Notes under the pieces: generated by a model | Told to the model about the DNA's origin: nothing | Database searches by the model: none | Seen by the model: only the letters and a program-made list of their open reading frames with translations | Translations under genes and position numbers: made by a program | NCBI GenBank assembly: GCA_934486735.1 | Contig: CAKSQL010000015.1 | Location: 1-56,775 of the forward strand | Length of the DNA: 56,775 nt | Direction: 5' to 3' | Source of the DNA: an uncultured Clostridia bacterium | Lineage (GTDB): Bacteria; Bacillota; Clostridia; UBA1381 | Part shown: piece after piece, positions 46,301 to 53,379 of the stretch | Numbering within the stretch: the first letter of the stretch is position 1 | How the letters are laid out: every line of letters starts with the position of its first letter

Positions 46301-47593
46301 TTTATCCGTCGAATAGTCGTATTGCTTTTTTATCTTCTCCATGCCGTTCCACTGCGCCGCGTCACGCACCGCCATAACGCCTATGCGTTTCATCGCGGCT
46401 ATCTCTTTAAGATAGTTCGTGGTCAATCGCAGATGGTGGTTAAAGCCTTTTCCGGAATACTCCTCCATGAATTGGTGCTCGTAATCCTTCATCACACAAA
46501 AACTCTTTTCAAGCTTTCCGGCAAGCCTTTTGCCATCGTATATCTCAAATTTCAGCTTATGATCCGCATTGCCCATTTCGCCTGTGTTATATGTCACCTT
46601 TTTGGTCGAGTTTTTCTCGACGCGCACATTGTCCTCGATAAGCTGCTTATCGTCGAGATAGCCGATAACACGGTAATTTTTCGGTTCGTTCGCGGTGAGA
46701 TTCAGCGAAAGCTCAAAATCAAAGCTGTTCACGCCGTACCACTTGCCCTCGTACGGCGGCATGGTAACCGAAAATATCTCCTGCGTATCGTAATCTGTAT
46801 TGTGGATTTCCGAAATTTCCTCATCGGTGTAGCCGAGAGAAGCAAGAGCCGCATCGTCCGCCGATGCAATTATTTCCTTTTTCACATTGCTGCCGAGCTT
46901 GTCGGTCGACAGCTTTGTATTTTTAAAGAAATCATCCTTTAGCCAAAAGCATGGGCGCACCTGTCTTGTTCCGTTGGCGTCCCACGAGACACTGGTGCCA
47001 AGCTTTGTTGTGCCGATGCCAAGCCACAAAACATGGGTCTGCCACTGGATATTGGGCGTTCTTGTCCACCAGCCTATTGTCAGATTATCGTCTGTACCGA
47101 TTTTTTCTATATATTCAAAATACTCACCCATCGAGAGCAGATTCACTCCGCAGGTGACCTCATAATTATCATATCCTCGTCCTTTGTCGCACTCCCAAAC
47201 ATGCTCATAGTCTATATTTTCCGCAATCTCCGCCGGGAGCGCCTGCAAGCCGTTAATTTCCTGCTCGCCTGTCAACGCCTTGTTCAGACGGTACAAAATG
47301 TTGTTGTCGTCCTCCAAGTCCGATTTTGTCGTGTTGTTTTGGTCAAACTGCAATGTCCCGTACGAATCGGCGGCTATGCAGAAATACCCTCCGTTTTCTC
47401 CCTCTTTTTTGTCCAAAAGTACAAATTCTTTTCCGTCATTCGTATAAAAAATGTTCTCCGGAGCTGAAATTCTTCTCGCCCCGTGCGGCGTGTAGCTATG
47501 GTTTGAATATTCCGCCGCGTATGCTCCGAGCTGCACGCCCGGCTGTGCAATCATCACAGCTGCCAAAAATATTGCCGGTAGTTTCTTTTTCAC
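43382..47593 (-). CDS. Very large secreted GH-A glycosidase with DUF6273-like and CBM9-like domains
   Basis: About 1403 residues. The likely start is the GTG at 47593, seven bases after AAAGGTGAT; an upstream TTG is too close to that site. Signal peptide about 1-27. Domains in order: DUF6273-like (about 40-265; FVLLDKK, GWWTRTP, VRPCFWLKDDFF), an Ig-like region, a GH-A barrel (about 375-740) with acid/base in MIWNEPVGAG (Glu about 500) and nucleophile in VSYEFGFPTS (Glu about 602), a long helical region, two beta-sandwich domains of which one resembles NEW3 (TLKETEKNVSVKAGETKTV), and a C-terminal CBM9-like domain (MRVYTQWDDKYLYVLARVNDD). There is no SLH anchor. It precedes the SLH pair of cassette 2. 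Confidence 0.83.
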   Translation of the reverse strand: MKKKLPAIFLAAVMIAQPGVQLGAYAAEYSNHSYTPHGARRISAPENIFYTNDGKEFVLLDKKEGENGGYFCIAADSYGTLQFDQNNTTKSDLEDDNNILYRLNKALTGEQEINGLQALPAEIAENIDYEHVWECDKGRGYDNYEVTCGVNLLSMGEYFEYIEKIGTDDNLTIGWWTRTPNIQWQTHVLWLGIGTTKLGTSVSWDANGTRQVRPCFWLKDDFFKNTKLSTDKLGSNVKKEIIASADDAALASLGYTDEEISEIHNTDYDTQEIFSVTMPPYEGKWYGVNSFDFELSLNLTANEPKNYRVIGYLDDKQLIEDNVRVEKNSTKKVTYNTGEMGNADHKLKFEIYDGKRLAGKLEKSFCVMKDYEHQFMEEYSGKGFNHHLRLTTNYLKEIAAMKRIGVMAVRDAAQWNGMEKIKKQYDYSTDKWMLPTLENVSGKFLWVFAFNNNLYSHLDNVGDPIKHSARNKEVYDNYSEYANDVLNHYKTIDYAMIWNEPVGAGFWKPGVDIPSYAYLATVAGAYIKENAEENKLKTKTMAGSAPPDYAAKLAETGAYPFIDAWGGTYYSNDPSHEYSARRVHEEYIKRGFGGWKKLVSYEFGFPTSVGRFTEDEEARNIVIQYVLQDALRYDFQSVYQFNNFGFSATDREQNFGIVKNGGEPKKALYSVATFYSRINGAKYIGRIQNDDFVFVLYCKDGKPIGVVWSKDGVHEFAPGCDFSAYDLNDSPMKVENGKVLIGESPVYITGLGKDFLLKSVSDSVRDEAETMLDYYARLLGDEPEYDSRKSRFESMDSENNVKFNEEVYNELMDKKEDGAFGYRPIKEKLWAKLAEFEEISKDGMPDADSLKAYIDSYYALGDEFMEMYKNNEIHMSMREFSGFMFSLHWIGEYFANLYMAAVPESTNVQASPKAALTALKSELQAAEDKEVGGIYEFGESMLKYATDYADEAEDVAGKNESNPQKAGVIASRALMAEKIGGWIKKFRDIEGISGGRVFLQMTRDNRVLYNFAKNEAVFSLYNFGKKDFSGEIGFYDSEGNELFKTPASVKAGDTCEVKQKFDLKNMTENRKLYTVKLTSGGKVFYEEKIDDITLAELCAVKMNSSTESFEDLTEVSFDVENTFNGAIDVTLKVTPPDGWTLKETEKNVSVKAGETKTVSFGVKAKSKTDFNEYYFDADVVENGEVIAHFEDTPLQFTYVPRAQFAVDVAGFNGDISAWKNSYPVMVNTPEKPSDEKSWDNANAAMRVYTQWDDKYLYVLARVNDDIHLNSQAPGANIWNGDNIQISIDADHTRTTGYDDGDYEYGFSLLDSGQANTAWRGDNEAFNNMEYKIVRNEQDKTTMYLLKFPEQAVSPLKLKSGSRFGMNFVLNECDYIVRDYYYELTEGTAKTKSPIYYHTWVLGR

Positions 47594-47623
47594 AAGCAAA
47601 TCACCTTTCTTCTCATTTATGCC

Positions 47624-47662
47624 ATATATGCCCCGGGGGCAAAGCTGCCCCCCGGCATATAT
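47624..47662 (-). promoter_or_regulatory. GC-rich stem-loop between two cassette 2 genes
   Basis: ATATATGCCCCGGGGGCA and TGCCCCCCGGCATATAT form a long stem (about 16 pairs, with minor mismatch) and a four-base loop. No T run follows on the minus strand. It lies between the triple DUF6273-like gene and the glycosidase gene and may set mRNA stability or act as a partial terminator so that the first gene is expressed more highly. Confidence 0.55.
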
Positions 47663-47668
47663 TCTCTA

Positions 47669-50600
47669 TTATCGTGCTGTCACGTCATTGCAAAGCGGAA
47701 CGATGTTTTCCCATCCGTCCCAAAGCATAACCTTTACAATGTCTCCGTCAGCCGCTGCTGCCTTTACTTCGATTGTTTTGTCAACGCTTCCGCCAGGTAC
47801 TGTTGTGATATTCTCGGCAGTGATTCCCTTTAAGGTCTCGCCTGTCGAATCATAAACAGCCGCTATCAAAAGTGCGTTCACACTCTCCGATGAATCGGAT
47901 TTTACAACTGCTTTAACGGTCTTTGAATTTGATGCCGACGCTGTGATTTCCGCCGATGTGATTGAAAAATCACTGATTCCGAAATACACATTCAAATCCT
48001 GCTTTGAATAGATTGTCTTAAGTTCGCCGACCGAGTATACCTTTTTCATCTTCTCGATAACGTTTGCTCCAAGCTCGGCAACCGGGATTTTTGCGTCAAG
48101 GAAAAATTCCTTGTCGAGGTACATAGCAGGTCTCGTCTGATATGTTCCGTCAAAGCCCCAGCGTCCTGCCGTCCATGCGTTCTTTGAAGTATTGTTTGCA
48201 AAAACTATGCAGCAGGTATGGTCTGCGCCCTCCCAAGTTGAGTCGGCGGTTCTTGTTGTCCATACCTCCTCCAAATCTTTTATTCCGATGATGTCCTTAT
48301 ATTTTATAAACTCGGTTGCCGAGATAAGCGATATCGGAGCTTCAAACATATACTCCGCCTTACAGTTGCTCGCATTGTTGCCCGGCTCTGTGCGCCAGAT
48401 TTTGTTAACCGCATGATTCTTTATCTTTGCAGGCAGAACCTTGTCGCCGATGTCCTCCCAAACTGTATTCATCACATAGTATCCGATATTATTTGCGTCG
48501 GTGATATCATATTTTGCCGTCTTATCGGGATCATACTTGCTTTTTCCGTAGCCATCGGCTGCGAGAACGAAGAACTCGTCATTGTCATTTGTATCGAGCA
48601 TTACAAATTTCTTTCCGTCGATTGTGAATATATCTGCCGCGTCTGTGTACTCTTTCAAGCCCAGTGCCGTTATTTCGTCAGCCTTTTTCTTTGAAAGAGC
48701 GGTCTCGATTAAGATTGCGTTGCTGTAGAATTTGTCGCCCGCAACACCTTTTTCGTTCAGCGGAGTTGCCGAAAGGCGAACGTACTTGCCGCCCTGCGCG
48801 CTTGTGAGCGTGAAGTTTTCTGCTGCCGCTGTGCCGATTGCCGAGTAGCTTGTGCCGTCTGCCGACATTTCCCACTGATATGTAACGCTTGCTGTGTTGT
48901 CGTCATATGCAATTTCGGAAGTGAGCGTCTGTCCCGGGAAGTTGTTGCCCTTGATTTTAAGGCTTTCAATCTCCGGCTTTACTATCGTCTGTCTGTCGTA
49001 GAAATAGTCAAGTTCCTCGGTTGTGTAGCCTGCCTGTGCCAGCTCCTGCTCGGTATACTTTGCATTAATAACAGCCTTTACGCTCTCGCCCAAAGTATAT
49101 ACATCGACCTTTGCATCCTTGAAAAATGTATTGTCGAGATACATTACCGGTCTTACATTAAACGAGCCCGTCAGCGCCCAGCGACCTGTTGTGAACTCGT
49201 TTGTGTTTGCATTTTTTGCAAAGCAGATTACACATTTGTGGTCTGCCGCATCCCAAGTAACATCAGCCGTTCTTGTTGTCCATTGCTCTCCCAAATCGGC
49301 GATACCGATGATGTCCTTGTACTTTACAAACTCTGTTGCCGAGATAAGTGCTATCGGAGCATCAAAGCTGTACTCCTCTTTCGCATTGCCGTACTTTGTG
49401 CCCGGCTCTGTGCGCCATGTCTTTGTAACCGCGTGACTCTTCACCTTTGCAGGAAGAACGCTCGTTCCCAAATCCTCCCAAACAGTGTTCATCACATAGT
49501 ATCCGATATTGTTCGAATCGGTTATATCATATTTTTGAGTAGCGTTCGGGTCAAAGCTTGACTTTCCGTACGAATCATATGCCATAACGAAATACTCGCC
49601 GCTGTCCTTTGCGTCAAGCATAATGAACTTTTTGCCGTCAACGGTGAAAAGGTCCTTTGCGTCTGTAACCGTCTTGAGACCGTTTGCCGCAACGCCTGCC
49701 GCGGTCTGCTTTGTCAGCGCAGCCTCAGCGAGAATTGCGTTACTGTAGACAGTTTCGCCCAAAACGCCCTTATCGCCGACCGGAGTTGCCGAAAGGCGAA
49801 CGTACTTGCCGCCCTGCGCACTTGTCAGAGTGAATTTATCCGATGTTGCGTCAACAATCGCGGTATAGCTTTCTCCGTCGTCCGACATCTGCCATTGATA
49901 ATTTACCGACAGAGTATTTTCATCATAAGCGATTTCCGAGGAAAGCTCTGCGCCCGGCAGGTCTCCGCCCGAGATTGAAAGTGAGTTGATAACCGGCTTT
50001 GTCACCTCCTGAATATCAAAAAGAATATTCAGTTCCTCCTGAGTGTAGCCCGCATTTGCAAGATCGCTTATGTCATAGCCTGCCTTGATTGCCGACTTCA
50101 CGCTGTCGCCGATTGTGTAAACATCGACCTTTGCTTCCTTGAAGAAGTCGTTATCGAGATACATTACCGGTCTTACATAGTAGCTGCCGGTTTTGGCATT
50201 CCATGCCTGAACAGCTCCGTTCGGGAAACAGATAATAGAGTTATAATTCTTGTCATTGTCTCCCCACTGTGTATCGGCGGTTCTTGTTGCCCATACATTC
50301 GGCATTTCGTCCTTTGTACCGATTTTGTCAATGTACTGTACATACTCGGTTGCGGAAATAAGCGCCAGCGGTGAAGTGAAGCTGTATTCCTCTTTAGCAT
50401 TACCGAGCTTCGTTCCTGCCTCTGTCACCCATTCTTTTTCGACTGCGTGGCTTTTTACAACGTCGGGTAATGCGGAGGTTCCGCCGCCGTTCCAGACTGT
50501 GTTGTGGACATAATATCCGATATTGTTCGCATCTGTGATATCGTATTTTTGAGTATTGTCGGTATCGAACGGCAGTCTGCCATATTCGCCGTAGGTCATA

Positions 50601-50827
50601 ACAAAATACTCATTATTCGAATTTTTATCGAGCAGAATAAATTTTTGTCCGTCTACGGTGAAAATATCCGCTGTATCGGTAATCGTTTTGATTCTGCTGC
50701 TGTAATTTTTGCGGATATTTGCCGCCGACATCCGCGAAAGCGTGTCTGCATATGCCAAGCTGCCAAGGCTCGACATCACCATAACCGCCGCCAGTCCGCC
50801 GCTGAGTGTCTTTTTTAAATTTCTCAT
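47669..50827 (-). CDS. Secreted protein with three DUF6273-like domains alternating with Ig-like domains
   Basis: 1052 residues with a signal peptide (about 1-27). Three copies of a DUF6273-like domain (about 45-275, 385-610, 720-945) repeat at about 340 residues. Each has KFILLD or KFVMLD, DANNIGYYV or DSNNIGYYV, W-x-TRTAD, RP-x-MYLD and then FF. Two Ig-like domains (YQWQMSDDGESY, then AQGGKYVRLSATP) lie between them. The C-terminal domain ends KVMLWDGWENIVPL. No catalytic residues are seen. The same DUF6273-like domain starts two glycosidases of this cassette, so a carbohydrate-binding role is likely, though inferred. It is the first gene of cassette 2 and has AAAGGA before the ATG. Confidence 0.78.
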   Translation of the reverse strand: MRNLKKTLSGGLAAVMVMSSLGSLAYADTLSRMSAANIRKNYSSRIKTITDTADIFTVDGQKFILLDKNSNNEYFVMTYGEYGRLPFDTDNTQKYDITDANNIGYYVHNTVWNGGGTSALPDVVKSHAVEKEWVTEAGTKLGNAKEEYSFTSPLALISATEYVQYIDKIGTKDEMPNVWATRTADTQWGDNDKNYNSIICFPNGAVQAWNAKTGSYYVRPVMYLDNDFFKEAKVDVYTIGDSVKSAIKAGYDISDLANAGYTQEELNILFDIQEVTKPVINSLSISGGDLPGAELSSEIAYDENTLSVNYQWQMSDDGESYTAIVDATSDKFTLTSAQGGKYVRLSATPVGDKGVLGETVYSNAILAEAALTKQTAAGVAANGLKTVTDAKDLFTVDGKKFIMLDAKDSGEYFVMAYDSYGKSSFDPNATQKYDITDSNNIGYYVMNTVWEDLGTSVLPAKVKSHAVTKTWRTEPGTKYGNAKEEYSFDAPIALISATEFVKYKDIIGIADLGEQWTTRTADVTWDAADHKCVICFAKNANTNEFTTGRWALTGSFNVRPVMYLDNTFFKDAKVDVYTLGESVKAVINAKYTEQELAQAGYTTEELDYFYDRQTIVKPEIESLKIKGNNFPGQTLTSEIAYDDNTASVTYQWEMSADGTSYSAIGTAAAENFTLTSAQGGKYVRLSATPLNEKGVAGDKFYSNAILIETALSKKKADEITALGLKEYTDAADIFTIDGKKFVMLDTNDNDEFFVLAADGYGKSKYDPDKTAKYDITDANNIGYYVMNTVWEDIGDKVLPAKIKNHAVNKIWRTEPGNNASNCKAEYMFEAPISLISATEFIKYKDIIGIKDLEEVWTTRTADSTWEGADHTCCIVFANNTSKNAWTAGRWGFDGTYQTRPAMYLDKEFFLDAKIPVAELGANVIEKMKKVYSVGELKTIYSKQDLNVYFGISDFSITSAEITASASNSKTVKAVVKSDSSESVNALLIAAVYDSTGETLKGITAENITTVPGGSVDKTIEVKAAAADGDIVKVMLWDGWENIVPLCNDVTAR

Positions 50828-50940
50828 TTTTCTTGTCCTTTCTATTATAAAATAATTTCATAAAAAAGAATAAATTGTCTCTATCCTCTCCCTTTCGATT
50901 TTTTTTAAAGTCGACTTGTTATATATAGAAATGACACGCC

Positions 50941-50959
50941 GCAAAAAGGGGCTTTTTGC
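50941..50959 (-). terminator. Possible terminator after the solute-binding protein gene
   Basis: GCAAAAAG (50941-50948) and CTTTTTGC (50952-50959) form an 8-bp stem with a three-base loop, about 25 bases past the stop codon. The T run is part of the stem, so strength is uncertain. Confidence 0.45.
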
Positions 50960-50982
50960 ATGCGTTCATAATCTACCGAAAA

Positions 50983-52350
50983 TTATAAATATTTACTCTG
51001 AAATTCCTCATTCGCGTTTTTGATAAGCGCTTTCACATCCGCATTTTTATCGGTTATCACCTGCATTATGCACTTGTCGAGAACCGAATACAAATCCTGG
51101 CAGTGAACCTCCGGCTCGGGGCGTATCTGAATGCCGCTGAACTTGTAATATTCGTCATAGTCCCTGGGGTCTACATTGCAATATTTTTCGCGGATTTCCT
51201 GCTTTTTCCGATTTACCTCCTCATTGAGCCACAGCTCCAGCACATTCCTGTAAATGATTGTCGTTCCCCCGTCGCGCCTTTTTTTCATTTCGTTTTCCAA
51301 AAGCGTGTATTGGTATTCATCCATGTAAGGTCCGCGGCCGACAAATCCGATCCAATCAAGCATTCTTTCAATCTGCTTTGGCGTGGAATCGTTCACCGCT
51401 ATATACACCGTTCCGCCCATCTGTGCAAAGCTGCCACCCGGACCTGCCGGAACTCCGACAAGCATTATGTCATCCTTTAACATGCCATATTTCTCGGGAT
51501 TAAAGCTCTGCGGCGCGGATATCATCATCGCCGCCTCTCCGGTCACGAAAAGCTCTCTCAGCTTTTCAAGATTTATATCACTTATATCCGGCAGCGCGTT
51601 GTACTTCCATTTCAAATCCTTTACATATTGAAGTGCCGCAGCCGTCTCGTCGGTGTCAAAAACCGCCCGATAGCTCCCGTCCCCCTGCTTTTCGATAAAC
51701 TCTGTGCCGAAATTCCATGCAATGTTCAAAAAGTGCCAGCCGCCGCAATTATCGAGCGTCGGAATCGCAAAGCCTGCCTTTCCGGTTCGTTCATGTACCT
51801 GCGCAGCATACTGTGCCATTTCGTCCAAAGTTTTGGGATAGAGTATATTTCCCTGTTCATCGGTAAGTCCGGCTTGTCTGAAAAGGTCTTTATTTATGTA
51901 AAGTCCCTGCGCGTACACTTCGTACGGAACTCCGTAAATGTGTCCCTCGCTGTCCGACACAATTTCCTTAAGTTCGGGATTCATATACATGCTCCAGTCT
52001 GCTTTGTCAAGCTCCTCGCTCATGTCCGCGGCGTAACCTCTTTCGATAACCTTGTTCATCTCGGTAAAAGGTACTCTGCACAGATCCGGCAGCTTTTTGT
52101 TCTCCGCCATATCATAAAAAGTTTTAAGTGAAAAGACATATGTATAAGGAACAATCTCGGTATCGGAATGTTCCTTTTCGAACACTTCTTTATTCTCTGT
52201 CAAAACCGGGTTATCACGAACCCAGTCGCCTATTCCTATTTGTACCTTTTCCTTTCCGAAGGTCGCTGCCGTACCGCTGCACCCCGACAAAGCTGCCGCA
52301 CACAAAACCGGCATCGAGTACACGCACAGCTTTAAAATTATGTCTTTCAT
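50983..52350 (-). CDS. ABC transporter sugar-binding lipoprotein (family 1)
   Basis: 455 residues. The signal peptide ends in a lipobox LSGC (Cys about 24), so it is anchored in the membrane and faces outward. The remainder fits family 1 extracellular solute-binding proteins for oligosaccharides: EVFEKEHSDTEIVPYTYVF, YGVPYEVYAQGLYINKDLF, TGEAAMMISAP and GGTVYIAVNDSTPKQIERML. AAGGAG lies seven bases before the ATG. Permease genes normally follow such a gene, but the next gene downstream is the triple DUF6273-like protein, so this one is an orphan that must use permeases encoded elsewhere. Confidence 0.9.
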   Translation of the reverse strand: MKDIILKLCVYSMPVLCAAALSGCSGTAATFGKEKVQIGIGDWVRDNPVLTENKEVFEKEHSDTEIVPYTYVFSLKTFYDMAENKKLPDLCRVPFTEMNKVIERGYAADMSEELDKADWSMYMNPELKEIVSDSEGHIYGVPYEVYAQGLYINKDLFRQAGLTDEQGNILYPKTLDEMAQYAAQVHERTGKAGFAIPTLDNCGGWHFLNIAWNFGTEFIEKQGDGSYRAVFDTDETAAALQYVKDLKWKYNALPDISDINLEKLRELFVTGEAAMMISAPQSFNPEKYGMLKDDIMLVGVPAGPGGSFAQMGGTVYIAVNDSTPKQIERMLDWIGFVGRGPYMDEYQYTLLENEMKKRRDGGTTIIYRNVLELWLNEEVNRKKQEIREKYCNVDPRDYDEYYKFSGIQIRPEPEVHCQDLYSVLDKCIMQVITDKNADVKALIKNANEEFQSKYL

Positions 52351-52728
52351 TTCACCACTCCTTGGCTTATTTGTCTTTGAGTTATTTTAATTTGACGTGA
52401 CTTCTTAAATTTTTACTCATGCTTTATTTAATCAATCGGGAAACGATGCTTTTCAATCCCCCGTTCCTCGTCTTACAAGTCCACTATACCATGATAACAG
52501 CCGCCTGTCAATATGCAAATTCCCTTTTTGAAGACGCATTTTCCCATATATATCACCTGTTTTATGAGGTAGCGATTTTCCTCTTTTTCATTCTGCACTA
52601 CCTCGCAAGCCGCATGTTTGCTTATATTTTCATTCTTCCGCACGCGTTGCATATTTCCTCTTTTGTGTCAATTCCGTAAAAGCAGCCGTTTTGATTTTGA
52701 ATTTATTTCCTTTACATTTCACGGTAAA

Positions 52729-52770
52729 AGAGTCCCGTACGCGCGGAACACACCGAGCGAACGGGACTCT
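52729..52770. terminator. Bidirectional terminator hairpin
   Basis: AGAGTCCCGT (52729-52738) and ACGGGACTCT (52761-52770) pair, and the inner CGCGCGG and CCGAGCG extend the stem with one mismatch. TTTTTATTC follows on the plus strand and TTTTACC on the minus strand. Confidence 0.8.
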
Positions 52771-52819
52771 TTTTATTCTTTTTACAAATGACAGCCTTTT
52801 TAAAACAGCGCAAAAAACA

Positions 52820-52868
52820 CCCCTCACCGTCCGGGCAGCACACACGTATACAGCCAACCGGTGAGGGG
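52820..52868 (-). terminator. Terminator-like hairpin with long loop
   Basis: CCCCTCACCG (52820-52829) and CGGTGAGGGG (52859-52868) form a perfect 10-bp stem around a 29-base loop. On the minus strand it is followed by TGTTTTTT, as in intrinsic terminators. Confidence 0.6.
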
Positions 52869-52874
52869 CATGTC

Positions 52875-52927
52875 AAAAAGGCATTTTAACGATCGGGCTT
52901 TGATATCCTATCGCAATCTGCCTTTTT
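52875..52927 (-). terminator. Terminator-like hairpin after the DUF1858 gene
   Basis: AAAAAGGCA (52875-52883) and TGCCTTTTT (52919-52927) form a 9-bp stem around a 35-base loop. On the minus strand the T run closes the stem. It lies about 25 bases after the DUF1858 stop codon. Confidence 0.55.
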
Positions 52928-52952
52928 GCGTTCCGTTTTTATATTACGGGAT

Positions 52953-53150
52953 TTATTTCTCTAAAAATGCATTGATATCATCAACCAGCTTATCAACATC
53001 TGCCCCATGAACCATGCATGCCTGCTCGATGCTCTCCATGCTTGCCGACGGGCAGCCCAGGCAGTGCATACCGATGTCCAAGAAGAACTGTGCGGTTTCG
53101 GGATTGATTTTCAGCACATCCATTATTATCATGTCCTTGGTTACTTTCAT
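52953..53150 (-). CDS. DUF1858 domain protein with CxxC motif
   Basis: About 65 residues. The start is the ATG at 53150, downstream of AAGGAAG; a longer reading has no ribosome site. DUF1858 covers nearly the whole protein: IIMDVLKINPETAQFFLDIGMHCLGCPSASMESIEQAC with Cys 30 and Cys 33 in HCLGCP. This small helical domain is common in anaerobes and is often annotated as a disulfide oxidoreductase-like or redox-associated protein; its function is not well established. It follows ftsH on the same strand by about 230 bases and may be transcribed alone. Confidence 0.9.
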   Translation of the reverse strand: MKVTKDMIIMDVLKINPETAQFFLDIGMHCLGCPSASMESIEQACMVHGADVDKLVDDINAFLEK

Positions 53151-53379
53151 TTTGATTACTTCCTTTCTTGTGTGGTTTTTCGGCAGTCGGCTGTTATCCC
53201 TCACCCCTGCTCAAAGATTTCGCAAGAGGTCGGAAATGCAAGCTTGTGCCGGTTTCTTCAGCCGACAGTTACATGCCAACCAAATATATTATAAATTCCA
53301 TTCCATGCAAGACGGCTGCCGCATTTCCGAAAATTTCGGAAAAACGCACGCCTCCGCACAGAACGCAAATTTATACGGA

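Larger units (their letters stand above)
52351..52952. other. Intergenic region with stacked hairpins
   Basis: 602 bases. 52400-52700 is AT-rich; a short plus-strand frame at 52419 has hydrophobic codons but no ribosome site, so I do not call it. 52729-52927 holds three hairpins (listed separately). The region separates the polysaccharide locus from the housekeeping block. Confidence 0.6.

Noticed and set aside
45452..46942. Plus-strand 496-codon frame
   Set aside because: Antisense shadow of the 1403-residue glycosidase; no ribosome site and no recognisable domain.
52419..52679. Small hydrophobic plus-strand protein of 86 codons
   Set aside because: AT-rich DNA readily gives Leu/Phe/Ile codons; no ribosome site, promoter or recognisable motif.
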